Source: Alteromonas lipotrueae (GTDB lineage Bacteria; Pseudomonadota; Gammaproteobacteria; Enterobacterales; Alteromonadaceae). Taken from it: 64,000 nucleotides of DNA. The position numbers and the translations under genes were made by a program. The notes below the pieces were generated by a model that had not been told where the DNA came from, did no database searches, and worked only from the letters and a program-made list of their open reading frames with translations. Shown here in pieces: positions 27,536 through 35,593 of the stretch; the first letter of the stretch is position 1; the number at the start of each line of letters is the position of its first letter. The stretch covers positions 62,001 to 126,000 of the forward strand of contig NZ_JAESDI010000003.1 in assembly GCF_019249215.1 (NCBI RefSeq), in the 5' to 3' direction.

Positions 27536-30190
27536 TTAATCAATTAGCGGCTCATCGTCATCTTCCTCTTCCTGCTTCTCGTATTTCTCTTCCTCTACCG
27601 GTATCACTTCCTCAGAAGAATAATAAACGCTGACAGGTGCAGAATAGTTTGGCACGTCGTCGTAGGCAAATACCGAGTAATACTTCTCAACATTCGGGTT
27701 ACCGAAGTTGTCATAGGTATACTCATCTGAGCCTGCATAAAGCTTAACGCCATCAAGAGGAGAGCGCGGCGAGTGGAAGCGGTTTCTAACCACAAACGCG
27801 CCCACTAAATCGGCATGCTTCGGGTTGCTCCAACTTAGCTTAACCTGACGATTTTCTAAGGTTACGCTTAAGTTAGCTGGTGCCGGTAGAGGTTCTTTAC
27901 GACGCTCAATGTACTTAATCACCAATTTACACACTTGATTACTGTGTAAGTCATGCCAATTGACCAGCATGTTCTTTTCAGCGCTTGAAGATGTTGAACG
28001 AACCACGAAATGAAAAGGCGCATGTTTCGCATGCATTTCTTCTAATGCTTCTCGGCAGTAGCTGTCAAAAATAAAGTTGTGCGAGTTTTTGTCTTTAAGT
28101 TGAGCGTTACTCACTTCATAACCAATAAACTCTTTTTTCTCTCTATTTTTCACGCTTTGGTAGTCAAGATCTTCAAGACCCGCTAATTCAATGGTGAAAC
28201 GAATATCTTGAGATGTAGGCAAGGCATTGTCGTTGCTCATCGTTAAGTAGGCTTCGGTGATCACGGTTTTCTTAGGATCAGGCAAGTTTTCGGTTAAGAA
28301 GGTCATTTGCCCGTACACCACATCGCCGTTTTCATCAAAACCAGACTGCAGTTCATTTTGATTCACTTGTGCTTTCGATACCGTGCTAAGTGATGATGGG
28401 GTTAGCTCTACCTGTTTGCTTGGAAGCGTATAAATAACTTCCAAGTTAGGGCGGTAATGAATACCTGAACCAAACTTTCCGTACCCAATATCAAACTGCA
28501 TCATTTGCGAGTCTGCGCCAAGAGGCAGTTTTCTAGGACCTTCAACGCGAAGCAACAAGGTACCGTTCTTAATAGATTTGCGAATAATGCGACGCTCAGC
28601 CACATTTAAATCCCAATGAGACCAAATACCTTGAGTTAGTTTATCTGAGCGAATCTCATCGCCAAGCGTTTGAATAGGCTTAGCTTGGTGAATTTGATTG
28701 AAATCGGTGATGTCAGATATTTCTGATGGGTCGAGAATTGACACTGTCCATTCGCCAAAATTTTCTACTTTGGCGTTAACGCGGTTCATCGGGTACAAAG
28801 AGAAACTCGCATTCTTAATACGGGCTTCTTCAGGTAAGTTTTCCATATTAAATGCAATTACCCCGTAACAGATACCACGGCGTTTATTCACACCTACAAA
28901 CAAGGAGTTGTAGCCGAAATGGTCGCGGTTTTTCTCGAGAGTATATTGGCCTACATAACCAATACCGCGCTTCGATGGGAATAAACCTCTGAAATATTCA
29001 TCTTCAGATAATTGGGTCTTAAGCTTAATTTCAGGGCTAAACGGCGATTTGGTATCAGTGACCTTATTAACTGCACGTATATTGTAGAAATATTTCTGAC
29101 CACTTTTAAGCTGTACGTCGGTGAACGAGTGTTTGCCAATAATCGCGATAAGGTTATCTTCACGGCAAGGGCTTTTCACTGTTTCAGAGCGATACAGTTC
29201 AAAATAAATATCATCAGATTCTGGATAATCCCAGCATAGAGTCGCTTCGTAAACGCCCACTGATTCAATAGTGAAATTATCTACCCGAGCGGGTGCTTCA
29301 TTAGAGTAGTTTTTCGCTTCTGATAAGGCGTAAAGCACGGCAGGTACATTCTCGTCTACACTTTGCGACATATTCGTCATGTAATCTGGAATGTTGCGAG
29401 TGCCCACTTCTACCACAGCTGAGATAATACCTAACGAGTAGTAATATTCTCGGCCACTACCGTTAATCAAGTTTGTAGGTGGCTTGCCACGGTGAATACC
29501 GTATTGGCGACCCGTTACCTTATGGATTTCACGGTTCATATTGGCGCACAATACGTTTAAGTCGGTACCTTCAATTTCAGACTCGTGATTAAACTTATGG
29601 GCAGGGAAAAACACATTACCTTGGGAGTGGTAATCTAGGGCAATAGTTATGTTTTTATGATCCAGCACGAAATCGCGAATGGCAGCAGTTTCTGGTTCAG
29701 AGAACGCGGCTGGGCCTGAGTAGGTGTTTACCGTAGTATCAGCAGAGCGCTTAAAGCGAACACCAAAGTTACGGTTCAAATCAACACCAAAAGTGCCATC
29801 GCCATTATCTCTTCTATTCTTTCGCCAGAAAGAAAAGTGGGTGCGTGAATATTCAAAACCGTCAGGGTTCAAACACGGCACCATGTAAAGCGTATTTCGG
29901 CCTAATGCTTGTTGAATAGATGGGTTATGGTCAATGTTGGTTAGCACATAATCAATAAATTTTATGGCTAACTCGTTACCAATCCATTCTCGAGCGTGGA
30001 TAGTGCCGGTAAATAATAGCGCGGGTTTGCTGTCTGCGGTTTCAATGTTAGCAGATACGGTAGCCATCATAATTGGTCTACCTTCCCATGTGGTTCCGAT
30101 ACTATGCACTCGAATAAGCTCGGGGTATTTTTCCTGAGCCCGTTCCAAAAACGCCATTGTTTCTTGATACGAGGTATATTGTTTTTTCAT
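27536..30190 (-). CDS. Large M14 zinc carboxypeptidase with FN3 and beta-sandwich modules
   Basis: An 884-residue protein, the last gene of an operon with two ATP-grasp ligases (13 bp gap). The catalytic domain (residues about 5-290) is complete: zinc ligands His65 and Glu68 in GTIHAREW, His188 in ALDYHSQG; substrate-binding Asn139-Arg140 in DLNRNFG; catalytic Glu261 in VVEVGTRN. It is closest in motif to the carboxypeptidase A/T type. A fibronectin-III-like module follows (about 298-395). Two beta-rich segments come next, one around 400-600 (DNRLRE-like in feel), then a second FN3-like module (about 770-850). The end is a very acidic tail (EEVIPVEEEKYEKQEEEDDD). There is no signal peptide, which is odd for a protein with such surface-type modules. 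Confidence 0.85.
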   Translation of the reverse strand: MKKQYTSYQETMAFLERAQEKYPELIRVHSIGTTWEGRPIMMATVSANIETADSKPALLFTGTIHAREWIGNELAIKFIDYVLTNIDHNPSIQQALGRNTLYMVPCLNPDGFEYSRTHFSFWRKNRRDNGDGTFGVDLNRNFGVRFKRSADTTVNTYSGPAAFSEPETAAIRDFVLDHKNITIALDYHSQGNVFFPAHKFNHESEIEGTDLNVLCANMNREIHKVTGRQYGIHRGKPPTNLINGSGREYYYSLGIISAVVEVGTRNIPDYMTNMSQSVDENVPAVLYALSEAKNYSNEAPARVDNFTIESVGVYEATLCWDYPESDDIYFELYRSETVKSPCREDNLIAIIGKHSFTDVQLKSGQKYFYNIRAVNKVTDTKSPFSPEIKLKTQLSEDEYFRGLFPSKRGIGYVGQYTLEKNRDHFGYNSLFVGVNKRRGICYGVIAFNMENLPEEARIKNASFSLYPMNRVNAKVENFGEWTVSILDPSEISDITDFNQIHQAKPIQTLGDEIRSDKLTQGIWSHWDLNVAERRIIRKSIKNGTLLLRVEGPRKLPLGADSQMMQFDIGYGKFGSGIHYRPNLEVIYTLPSKQVELTPSSLSTVSKAQVNQNELQSGFDENGDVVYGQMTFLTENLPDPKKTVITEAYLTMSNDNALPTSQDIRFTIELAGLEDLDYQSVKNREKKEFIGYEVSNAQLKDKNSHNFIFDSYCREALEEMHAKHAPFHFVVRSTSSSAEKNMLVNWHDLHSNQVCKLVIKYIERRKEPLPAPANLSVTLENRQVKLSWSNPKHADLVGAFVVRNRFHSPRSPLDGVKLYAGSDEYTYDNFGNPNVEKYYSVFAYDDVPNYSAPVSVYYSSEEVIPVEEEKYEKQEEEDDDEPLID

Positions 30191-30203
30191 TGTTTCTTCT
30201 TAG

Positions 30204-31670
30204 CTAAGAGAAATCAGTGGTTACCAGCGTAGTCTTGAAATTATCCCAATGCGCGATAATTGCATCGACTTTCTTTTGCTGAATGTTTTTAACCGTCAGA
30301 AACACGCTTGGATCAGCATAAATCGCTTTTGACGTGCCTTCTTCACCCAGAGTACTGATTATCACCTCTGTAAGCTTAGGGCCTATACCTTTTACGCCAG
30401 CAAAGAAGCTTTCTAGCTCTGACGTAGTTAAAATGAGTTCGTCTGCATCTGCTTCAACACCGTCTTCAAACTCATCATTGCTATCATTTAAAACACGCTC
30501 TAGTCCATCACCAATAACGTCATCTAGGCCATCGTCTTCACTTACATCTTGGTTTTCTAAATGTAAGTCGGTAAAGATTTGCGCTTTGCTTTTTGGGGTG
30601 TAATTATCTTGAAAATTCCAAGATTCACTTGGCCATTCTTCGTCAAGCTGCAATTCAACAGGTAGTAAAGGATATAATTCACGATTCGTTACGGCTGCTG
30701 CATCGGCGCTGTCATAACTTGGTGTGTATTCACCAAAGGTAATGTTTCTCATGGTGCGTAACAATGGCGTGCGAATTTTACCCAGTTCCTCCCAGTTATA
30801 CAAAGGAATGTGCGGTTTCTTAAAGCGCTCTGAACACAAGGTCCACATTATGTACTGGCCGATCCAGTCACGAATATAAGGGAACGCAGCAAAAGCGGTA
30901 GCGCATTCTAGAATGCGGAATTTACCGTCAACGCCTAACGCGATATCCGACGCCCAGTATTCAGCTTTAGCGGCCTTTGAAGCGTTAACCGCAATTTGTA
31001 GCGCTTCTTTAGGTACATTAGCGTAGTCCATAGAGCCGCCTTGGCTAGTATTAGTCAGCCATTCACCTTCCGGCGGACGACGCCAAAATGCGCAAACCGG
31101 CTTATGACCTATTAGCATAACGCGTATGTCTGCCTTCATAGGTACAAATTCTTGCACGTATACCGGATGATATTTCTTTTTCTTAAGCAACTCGGCCGCT
31201 TCTTTAAAGCTATCTACCTTGTGAACGAAGTAGCCGCCATAATTAGACGGGCCGTAAGATTTCTTAATAATCTTCGGGTAGCTAGCGCTACGCAAAAACG
31301 CCATCGCCTCATCTTTTTCATAGAAAATGTCAGTCTTGGGAATAGGAAGGTTGTGCTTTTCACAAAAATGCGTGACGTTTTCTTTCGACTTGTTGGCAAA
31401 CTGCGTGTCCATTGTTGGCAAAAAGCGAACGTTCGGTAGCTCACGAGCAATTTCTCGAAACGTTTCGTACGCTGTGGCTGGAATGTTGCCAATAAGAATA
31501 TCAATATTTTTGCTTTTTACTTCACGTACAAAGCGGCCCTTGTCGTTACCCCAGTGGTAACACACAGTTTCAATTTTGTCTGGCCAACCCTTAAAATTCG
31601 ATTTATCGAAGAAGCGCAGAACGTGATCTAAGTAGAGTAGGCCAATGGTAGGTAGTTTAGTTGTAGACAT
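30204..31670 (-). CDS. RimK-like ATP-grasp ligase with C-terminal helix-hairpin-helix
   Basis: A 488-residue cytoplasmic protein. Residues 100-290 are an ATP-grasp domain: KIIKKSYGPSNYGGYFVHKV (phosphate-binding loop), VYVQEFVPMKADIRVMLIGH, and the RimK-type TNTSQGGSMDYANVP. The metal-binding region keeps Asp242 and Glu255, but the usual Glu-x-Asn reads ECA (255-257), so the Asn is missing. After an acidic linker (DDGLDDVIGDGLERVLNDSN, about 385-425), residues 430-480 form a helix-hairpin-helix (FFAGVKGIGPKLTEVII), normally a DNA- or protein-binding fold. The family joins a carboxylate to an amine using ATP. It sits 13 bp from both neighbours in the operon. Confidence 0.82.
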   Translation of the reverse strand: MSTTKLPTIGLLYLDHVLRFFDKSNFKGWPDKIETVCYHWGNDKGRFVREVKSKNIDILIGNIPATAYETFREIARELPNVRFLPTMDTQFANKSKENVTHFCEKHNLPIPKTDIFYEKDEAMAFLRSASYPKIIKKSYGPSNYGGYFVHKVDSFKEAAELLKKKKYHPVYVQEFVPMKADIRVMLIGHKPVCAFWRRPPEGEWLTNTSQGGSMDYANVPKEALQIAVNASKAAKAEYWASDIALGVDGKFRILECATAFAAFPYIRDWIGQYIMWTLCSERFKKPHIPLYNWEELGKIRTPLLRTMRNITFGEYTPSYDSADAAAVTNRELYPLLPVELQLDEEWPSESWNFQDNYTPKSKAQIFTDLHLENQDVSEDDGLDDVIGDGLERVLNDSNDEFEDGVEADADELILTTSELESFFAGVKGIGPKLTEVIISTLGEEGTSKAIYADPSVFLTVKNIQQKKVDAIIAHWDNFKTTLVTTDFS

Positions 31671-31683
31671 TTTACTTTCTCGT

Positions 31684-32628
31684 TTAAAGTTGAGAGGTTA
31701 GCGCAGCCTGCATGCTTGCGCGCTTTTCAGTTGCTTTTCGCTCAATCAAATTAACGATCCGCTCTATTTTTCCATCATTGAAGGTTAACCCTGCGGCCTC
31801 TTGTTCAGGGGTCGCGAATGCTGGAATTCCGTTTACTTCTAGTACTACATATTCTTCATGTTCTTGGTCGTAAATTACGTCCACTCCCGCGATATCCAGC
31901 CCCGTTACTTTTGCGGCTTTAATCGCTAACGCGACCAATTCGTCATTCGGTTCACGGCGTATAACTGAACCACCGCTTGTTACGTTCGTTTTCCAATCAT
32001 CTTTAGGCGCTTTACGTCCATAGCACCCTACGAATTCACCATCAACGATGTCAATTCGATAGTCTGTCATGTCGTAATTAATAAAACGTTCAACGTAGAA
32101 GTGAGGAATGTTGGTCTGATCCAAAAATGGAATAAGCATATCTAAAGAGCGCTCATCTTCTACCTTTACAATACCCATACCGCCCCAGCCATCGGTCGGT
32201 TTATACACTAAGCGCCCGCCCCACTCGCGAATAGTGTTTTTAAGCATCGGCTTGTCTTTGGTGTTACAAAGTCGGTAATCGGGCGTGCGTATACCTGCAC
32301 GAGATAAACGGTGGGAAGTACGAAGTTTATCTTCTGACAACGAGAATGATTCAAAACTGTTAAGGCACGGAATCGATTCGTTTAATACTTGATAAAGAAA
32401 AACTTGATAGGGCGTTTGTTGCCCCGCATTGTATGAAAAAAACGCATCTAACTCTTCCATATTTACGTTGTGACACGTGATGGTTCCGTTATGCGCGTTT
32501 GCATGGCCTAAGTTAAGATCGGTAATTGCTTCGATATCGCGATCTCGTAATTGATTGACGATTTTAGCCTGTATGGCAGTACCACCGCTGTTGCTGTACA
32601 TCCACATCCCGACTGTATACTTTGGCAC
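31684..32628 (-). CDS. RimK-like ATP-grasp ligase
   Basis: A 314-residue cytoplasmic ligase, first gene of the operon, starting with GTG at 32628. The ATP-grasp domain is complete: LVYKPTDGWGGMGIVKVEDE (phosphate loop, 140-159), FYVERFINYDMTDYRIDIVD, KTNVTSGGSVIRRE, and metal ligands Asp250 and Glu264-x-Asn266 (VLEVNGIPAF). It resembles RimK, which adds glutamate to the C-terminus of ribosomal protein S6, and related amino-acid ligases. Amino-acid substrate and acceptor are not readable. It differs from the second ligase in having an intact active site and no extra domain. Paired ligases of this type often act in sequence on one acceptor. Confidence 0.85.
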   Translation of the reverse strand: MPKYTVGMWMYSNSGGTAIQAKIVNQLRDRDIEAITDLNLGHANAHNGTITCHNVNMEELDAFFSYNAGQQTPYQVFLYQVLNESIPCLNSFESFSLSEDKLRTSHRLSRAGIRTPDYRLCNTKDKPMLKNTIREWGGRLVYKPTDGWGGMGIVKVEDERSLDMLIPFLDQTNIPHFYVERFINYDMTDYRIDIVDGEFVGCYGRKAPKDDWKTNVTSGGSVIRREPNDELVALAIKAAKVTGLDIAGVDVIYDQEHEEYVVLEVNGIPAFATPEQEAAGLTFNDGKIERIVNLIERKATEKRASMQAALTSQL

Positions 32629-32707
32629 GACTTTTAACCCTATTTTTTAAACCTAAGAATTGACATTCTTTTTGGTTTGCGTAAGAAGACATTTCAACTA
32701 AAAGATT

Positions 32708-32724
32708 TGCACCAAAATGGGTGG
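32708..32724. promoter_or_regulatory. NtrC-box-like sequence (weak)
   Basis: TGCACCAAAATGGGTGG against TGCACCNNNNTGGTGCA. The left half is exact, the right half partly broken. Confidence 0.25.
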
Positions 32725-32920
32725 TAAATAACTATTTTAGATGAGAAATATGACATATATTAGACTTCAGGGTACGTCTTGGTACGAGGAGTCCCTCCCA
32801 AAAGCGGCGCCATTAAACGGCTAAATTGCGAACTATTCAAGTTTATTTTTTGTGCAAATGAAATTAATTTTGAATTTTTTGAGAGTAACGTTTAAAGCGT
32901 GTGTTTTGTGTGTGAATAAA

Positions 32921-32935
32921 CCTTGATAATCAAGG
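32921..32935. promoter_or_regulatory. Perfect palindrome before M20 gene
   Basis: CCTTGATAATCAAGG is a 15-bp perfect inverted repeat around a central A, in promoter position for the M20 gene. The regulator is unknown. Confidence 0.4.
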
Positions 32936-32979
32936 GTTTCAGCGTGGTTTGGTTTTAATCAATACTTGGAATAAATATC

Positions 32980-34083
32980 ATGAATAGTAGTCTGGACTTT
33001 ACCGAACTTGCCACGATTATATCGCTCAACTCTTACACTAAAAATAAAGCGGGTGTAGATCGTAATGCTGACATCTTTAATATGTGGATGGAGCAGCTTG
33101 GTTTCTCTGTTGAGACCCATCGCCGAGATGTAATCGGTAATCATGTTCACTATCTGTCTAAAAAGAGTGAAGGGGCAAAATTACTGTTACTTGGTCACCT
33201 AGATACCGTATTCCCACCTGATACTTTTACCGAATTTCGTGAAGATGATGAATGGATTTACGGCCCTGGTGTATGTGATATGAAAGGCGGTAATTATATT
33301 GCACTCACTGCCCTTAGACACGTATTTGCCGAGCAAGGCCACATTACCAACATAGATATGCTGTTGGTGAGTGACGAAGAAAGTGGCAGCGACGATAGCA
33401 AGCTTCTTACCAGTGAAGTAGCCAAAGCCTACGATGCCTGTATGGTTTTTGAAGCGGCAGGGCCTGATCACGACGTGGTCATTTCTCGAAAAGGCATTGC
33501 TACCTTTCAGATTGAATTTGAAGGCAAGGGAGCCCACGCAGGTAATCACTATACCGATGGTATCAACGCTAACTTGGCAGCGGCTCATATGTTAATTGCA
33601 TTGACGAACTTAACCGACCTTGAAAAAGGCACTACGGTTAATGCCGGTAAAATGAAAGGTGGTTTAGGCGCAAACACCATTTCCCCCAGTGCCAGCCTGA
33701 CGGTAGAAGCACGTTTCACCCAATCAGAAGAGCGGGACAGAGTGTTGGCCGCGTTTGAAGAAGTGGCCCAAAACCCTGCTGTAGAAGGAGTAAAGATAGC
33801 TTTGACAGGTGGGTTACAACGAGATGTTATGCAGCCTACAGAAGCACAAGCGCAGTTTATCACTGAGTTAGAAAGTGTTCTGGATGCGCCTTTAAAGCTT
33901 GAAAAGCGCGGCGGTGTTAGCGACGCCAATGTAGTATCAGCAGCGGGTGTCCCTACTCTTGATGGTTTTGGACCCTATGGTGATGGCGACCACACCATTC
34001 ACGAACGTGCCAGTAAAGCCAGCTTTGAACGCCGTATTAATGAGGTGAGTAAAATACTCGCGCATTTTAATGGCGGGAAATAG
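32980..34083 (+). CDS. M20 family metallopeptidase, carboxypeptidase G2-like
   Basis: A 367-residue cytoplasmic zinc peptidase (no signal peptide). The dinuclear site is complete: His73 and Asp75 in LLGHLDTVFP, Asp100 in GPGVCDMKGG, Glu133-Glu134 in SDEESGSD, Glu158 in VFEAAGPD and a C-terminal His in GDHTIHERAS. The dimerisation domain (about 170-280) includes GKGAHAGNHYTDGINANLAA. The closest type is carboxypeptidase G2, which removes C-terminal glutamate from folates and peptides. It is transcribed away from the ATP-grasp/M14 operon across a 351-bp region, which suggests that it removes what the ligases add. That is inference. Confidence 0.87.
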   Translation: MNSSLDFTELATIISLNSYTKNKAGVDRNADIFNMWMEQLGFSVETHRRDVIGNHVHYLSKKSEGAKLLLLGHLDTVFPPDTFTEFREDDEWIYGPGVCDMKGGNYIALTALRHVFAEQGHITNIDMLLVSDEESGSDDSKLLTSEVAKAYDACMVFEAAGPDHDVVISRKGIATFQIEFEGKGAHAGNHYTDGINANLAAAHMLIALTNLTDLEKGTTVNAGKMKGGLGANTISPSASLTVEARFTQSEERDRVLAAFEEVAQNPAVEGVKIALTGGLQRDVMQPTEAQAQFITELESVLDAPLKLEKRGGVSDANVVSAAGVPTLDGFGPYGDGDHTIHERASKASFERRINEVSKILAHFNGGK

Positions 34084-34396
34084 GGGGCTAGTTCTGGCGA
34101 GTGTTTTTTATACGGGCCAGAGATATTTCAAGCATAAATAACTAACTGAAAATATTGATACGAATTATGAAAAGCCTGAAATCTATTCTTCAGGCTTTTT
34201 CATATGACCTTGGTCAAACCAGCTTCGAAAAATGCTGTCTATCCGTTTATCTGTTCGTTTACCGCATAAATGCCAAGGGTTAACCCAGCCTTAACCCGTC
34301 CTTAAATAGCATGCTCCCATTCTGGATTCGCCGTGCAACTGTGTGAATCTAACCACTTCGGTACTTAACTTAATTAAACGATGGTAGGACTCCTTA
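34084..34396. other. 313-bp intergenic region before RND operon
   Basis: It contains the terminator at 34170-34200 and a stretch with GGGTTAACCC followed by CCTTAACCC (about 34278-34300), a possible regulator site for the efflux operon. No TetR- or MerR-type regulator gene is adjacent. GGACTCCTTA precedes the ATG at 34397. Confidence 0.35.
34170..34200 (+). terminator. Terminator after M20 gene
   Basis: An 11-bp stem AAAAGCCTGAA / TTCAGGCTTTT, loop of 8, ending in T5. Confidence 0.85.
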
Positions 34397-35590
34397 ATGA
34401 AGACGTATGCACTGGTCCCGATTGGCCTCTTAATCATAGTGTCGCTGCTTAGTGGCTGTGAAGAACAATCTAGCACGCCCCCAACTGCGCCTGTTACAGA
34501 GGTGTCTTACATTAACGTTACCTCTACCGAGCATAAAATAGATACCAAGCTGCAAGGAAGAGTAACTGCCTCTATGGTGGCCGAGGTACGCCCTCAAGTG
34601 AGCGGTATTATTCAAAAGCGCCTATTCACCGAAGGGCAAATGGTAGAGCAAGGACAAACCTTGTATCAGATAGACCCTGAAACCTACGAAGCAGCTTATA
34701 ACGAAGCAAAAGCTACGTTAAACAGTGCAAAAGCAACAGTGGCGACGGCTAAATTAAAAGATGAGCGGTATGCAAAGTTGTTAAAAATCGAAGGTGTGTC
34801 TCAACAAGATGCTGATGATGCCCACGCTGCTCATTTAGAAGCGAAAGCAAATATAGAGATGTACGAAGCCGCATTGGAAACCGCCAGAATCAATCTTGAA
34901 TATACCAAAGTGCTTGCGCCTATATCGGGGCGTATTGGTATTTCTTCAGTAACCCAAGGCGCGTTAGTGACTGCCCAGCAAGACACTGCATTAGCCACTA
35001 TTCGAACGTTAGATCCTATTTATGTAGATATGACAAAAAATAGCAAAGCGCTGCTTAAGCTACGCAAACTAATGCGTGAAGATAACATTAAGCAAGGTAC
35101 AACCGACGTGGCCTTGTCCTTAGAAGATGGAAGCACTTACGACCACCTCGGTGAATTAAAAATGCAAGAAGTGGCAGTTGACGCTTCTACCGGCGCGGTG
35201 ACGCTACGTGCCCAATTCCCTAACCCTGATGGTTTACTATTACCTGGTATGTTTGTTCGTGCATCGGTCAGCGAAGCGGTTGATGAGAACGCGATTTTGG
35301 TGCCTCAACAAGGTATCTACCATGAGGCGACTGGTGAAGCTTACGCTTATGTTATCGACGACAGCAACACGGTAGAAAAACGTATTGTCGAAACCATTAA
35401 CGCGGTAGGTAACCAATGGCTGCTAGAAAGCGGACTAACTGAAAATGAAAAGTTGTTAGTCGAAGGCGCGGGTAAAGTAGGGCCCGGCAGTGAAGTAAAA
35501 CCTGTTCAGGTCGAAATGAATAGCAAGGGCACTATGGTGACGGTGACAGATGCTGATAGTTCCACGACATCTTCACTGGGGAGTAAATAG
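34397..35590 (+). CDS. RND efflux periplasmic adaptor (membrane fusion lipoprotein)
   Basis: A 397-residue AcrA/MexA-type adaptor. The signal peptide ends in the lipobox LLSGC (Cys21). The lipoyl/hairpin pattern is typical: VRPQVSGIIQKRLFTEGQMV, YQIDPETYEAAYNEAKATLN, a long helical hairpin, and LEYTKVLAPISGRIGISSVT. The beta-barrel (LLLPGMFVRASV) and membrane-proximal parts follow. It links the inner-membrane pump to the outer-membrane channel. The pump gene begins 3 bp after its stop, and all three efflux parts are in one operon. Confidence 0.92.
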   Translation: MKTYALVPIGLLIIVSLLSGCEEQSSTPPTAPVTEVSYINVTSTEHKIDTKLQGRVTASMVAEVRPQVSGIIQKRLFTEGQMVEQGQTLYQIDPETYEAAYNEAKATLNSAKATVATAKLKDERYAKLLKIEGVSQQDADDAHAAHLEAKANIEMYEAALETARINLEYTKVLAPISGRIGISSVTQGALVTAQQDTALATIRTLDPIYVDMTKNSKALLKLRKLMREDNIKQGTTDVALSLEDGSTYDHLGELKMQEVAVDASTGAVTLRAQFPNPDGLLLPGMFVRASVSEAVDENAILVPQQGIYHEATGEAYAYVIDDSNTVEKRIVETINAVGNQWLLESGLTENEKLLVEGAGKVGPGSEVKPVQVEMNSKGTMVTVTDADSSTTSSLGSK

Positions 35591-35593
35591 GCC

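Larger units (their letters stand above)
32629..32979. promoter_or_regulatory. 351-bp divergent control region, ATP-grasp operon / M20 gene
   Basis: No gene seen. The region is shared by the divergent ligase operon and M20 peptidase. It contains TGCACC-AAAA-TGGGTGG (32708-32724), which resembles the NtrC consensus TGCACC-N4-TGGTGCA with two mismatches. It also has an exact palindrome CCTTGAT-A-ATCAAGG (32921-32935), 45 bp before the M20 ATG. I looked for a sigma-54 -24/-12 element and found none, so NtrC control is doubtful. Confidence 0.4.

Noticed and set aside
32629..32979. Sigma-54 promoter accompanying the NtrC-like site
   Set aside because: No TGGCAC-N5-TTGC element on either strand of the region.
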